Shown here in pieces: positions 63,003 to 64,000 of a stretch of DNA of 64,000 nt (position 1 is its first letter; every line of letters begins with the position of its first letter). Origin of the DNA: Morinoia aosen (Eukaryota; Arthropoda; Malacostraca; Amphipoda; Talitridae); the NCBI GenBank assembly GCA_030386875.1, contig CM059558.1, positions 5,899,501 to 5,963,500 on the forward strand. Direction: 5' to 3'. The notes under the pieces were generated by a model. That model was not told the origin of the DNA, made no database searches, and saw only the letters and a list, made by a program, of their open reading frames with translations. A program made the translations under genes and the position numbers.

Positions 63003-63905
63003 GTGTACTGCCCCGCTACACCTGTGTGCTGCCCCGCTACACCTGTGTACTGCCCCGCTACACCTGTGTACAGCCCCGCTATATCTGTGTACTGCCCCAC
63101 TACACCTGTGTACTGCCCTGTTGCTCCTGTGTACTGCCCTGTTGCTCCTGTGTACTGCCCTGTAGCTCCTGTGTACTGCCCTGTTGCTCCTGTGTACTGC
63201 CCTGTTGCTCCTGTGTACTGCCCTGTTGCTCCTGTGTACTGCCCTGTTGCTCCTGTGTACTGCCCTGTTGCTCCTGTGTACTGCCCTGTTGCTCCTGTGT
63301 ACTGCCCCGCTACACCTGTGTACTGCCCAGATGCTCCTGTGTACTGCCCTGTTGCTCCTGTGTACTGCCTTGTTGCTCCTGTGTACTGCCCTGTTGCTCC
63401 TTTGTACTGCCCTGTTGCTCCTGTGTACTGCCCCGCTACACCTGTGAACTGCCCTGTTGCTCCTGTGTACTGCCCTGTTGCTCCTGTGTACTGCCATGTT
63501 GCTCCTGTGTACTGCCCCGCTACACCTGTGTACTGCCCTGTTGCTCCTGTGTACTGCCCTGTTGCTCCTGTGTACTGCCCTGTTGCTCCTGTGTACTGCC
63601 CCGCTACACCTGTGTACTACCCCGCTACACCTTTGTACTACCCTGCCACACCTGTGTACTACCCTGCTACACCTGTGTACTACCCCGCTACACTTGTGTA
63701 CTGCCCGCTACACCTGTGCACTGCCCCACTACACCTGTGTACTGCCCCACTACACATGTGTACTGCCCCGCTACACCTGTGCACTGCCCCGCTACACCTG
63801 TGTACTGCCCCGCTACACCTGTGTACTGCCCGCTACACCTGTGCACTGCCCCGCTACACCTGTGTACTGCCCGCTACACCTGTGCACTGCCCCGCTACAC
63901 CTGCT
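63003..63905. repeat. 21-bp minisatellite, right part (about 43 units)
   Basis: The continuation of the array at 57296-57658, with the same two unit forms in alternating blocks. A few single-base-deleted units late in the array shift the reading frame, which argues against coding. The 322-codon frames here are artefacts. Confidence 0.95.
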
Positions 63906-64000
63906 CACGCTCAGTGCGAAGCACCAAGAACACACTCAGGCAGCGCAGGCAGCGGCCGCGAGCAGAGCTGACGACCAACATCCCTCATCAGTGAGGGATG
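63906..64000. other. Flank after the 21-bp array
   Basis: GC-rich, with a small palindrome at the window end (CATCCCTCA / TGAGGGATG). Too short to interpret. Confidence 0.4.

Noticed and set aside
63003-63994. Two overlapping 322-codon frames with 7-residue repeats
   Set aside because: The 21-bp unit has no stop in most frames on either strand, and single-base-deleted units inside the array break the phase.

Overview
This is a gene-poor eukaryotic window, most likely from an insect or other arthropod. Background DNA is AT-rich, no complete gene can be read, and about 10 kb (roughly one sixth) is tandem repeat. Two DNA-transposon fossils of types abundant in arthropods (a Tc1-like transposase and a DUF4817-type mariner relative) support that guess, but the species cannot be named. 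There is no operon structure, and no rRNA, convincing tRNA or CRISPR array.

Layout. 1-24 kb: unique AT-rich DNA with minisatellites at 3.9 (15 bp), 5.3 (40 bp, old), 10.8 (25 bp), 12.1 (23 bp), 13.6 (33 bp, old), 16.3 (30 bp), 18.3 (30 bp, old) and 21.8 kb (8 bp). A possible first coding exon with a signal peptide lies on the minus strand at 1408-1642. 24-31 kb: a repeat cluster with a 36-bp and a 21-bp array, a 2.9-kb array of about 112 units of 26 bp, and a 1.3-kb array of about 58 units of 22 bp, with short GC-rich islands at 24.65 and 30.55 kb. 31-46 kb: a repeat-poor AT-rich desert holding a decayed Tc1 transposase (about 34.4-35.4 kb, minus). 46-53 kb: a 611-bp TA-flanked deletion derivative of a DUF4817-type transposon, two diverged copies of an unnamed dispersed repeat, and a 28-bp array headed by a perfect 30-bp palindrome. 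55-64 kb: a GT-rich 33/39-bp array, then a 21-bp minisatellite split in two by a 5.3-kb LTR retroelement.

Main results. (1) The 57659-63002 element has two 1301-bp direct repeats starting TG and ending CA and differing at only about six sites. It has a short target duplication and sits inside one repeat unit of a minisatellite that resumes in register on the other side, so it is a young insertion. No gag-pol frame is visible between the LTRs, so it looks non-autonomous. (2) The 26-bp array has a higher-order structure: a 417-bp, 16-unit block recurs three times with the same marker variant at the same offset (195 bp). (3) The DUF4817-type element at 46.7 kb keeps both ends and about 70 codons of transposase N-terminus.

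Nearly all long open frames here are by-products of tandem repeats. The host-gene candidates are single exons supported by a splice site plus composition, and all are low confidence.
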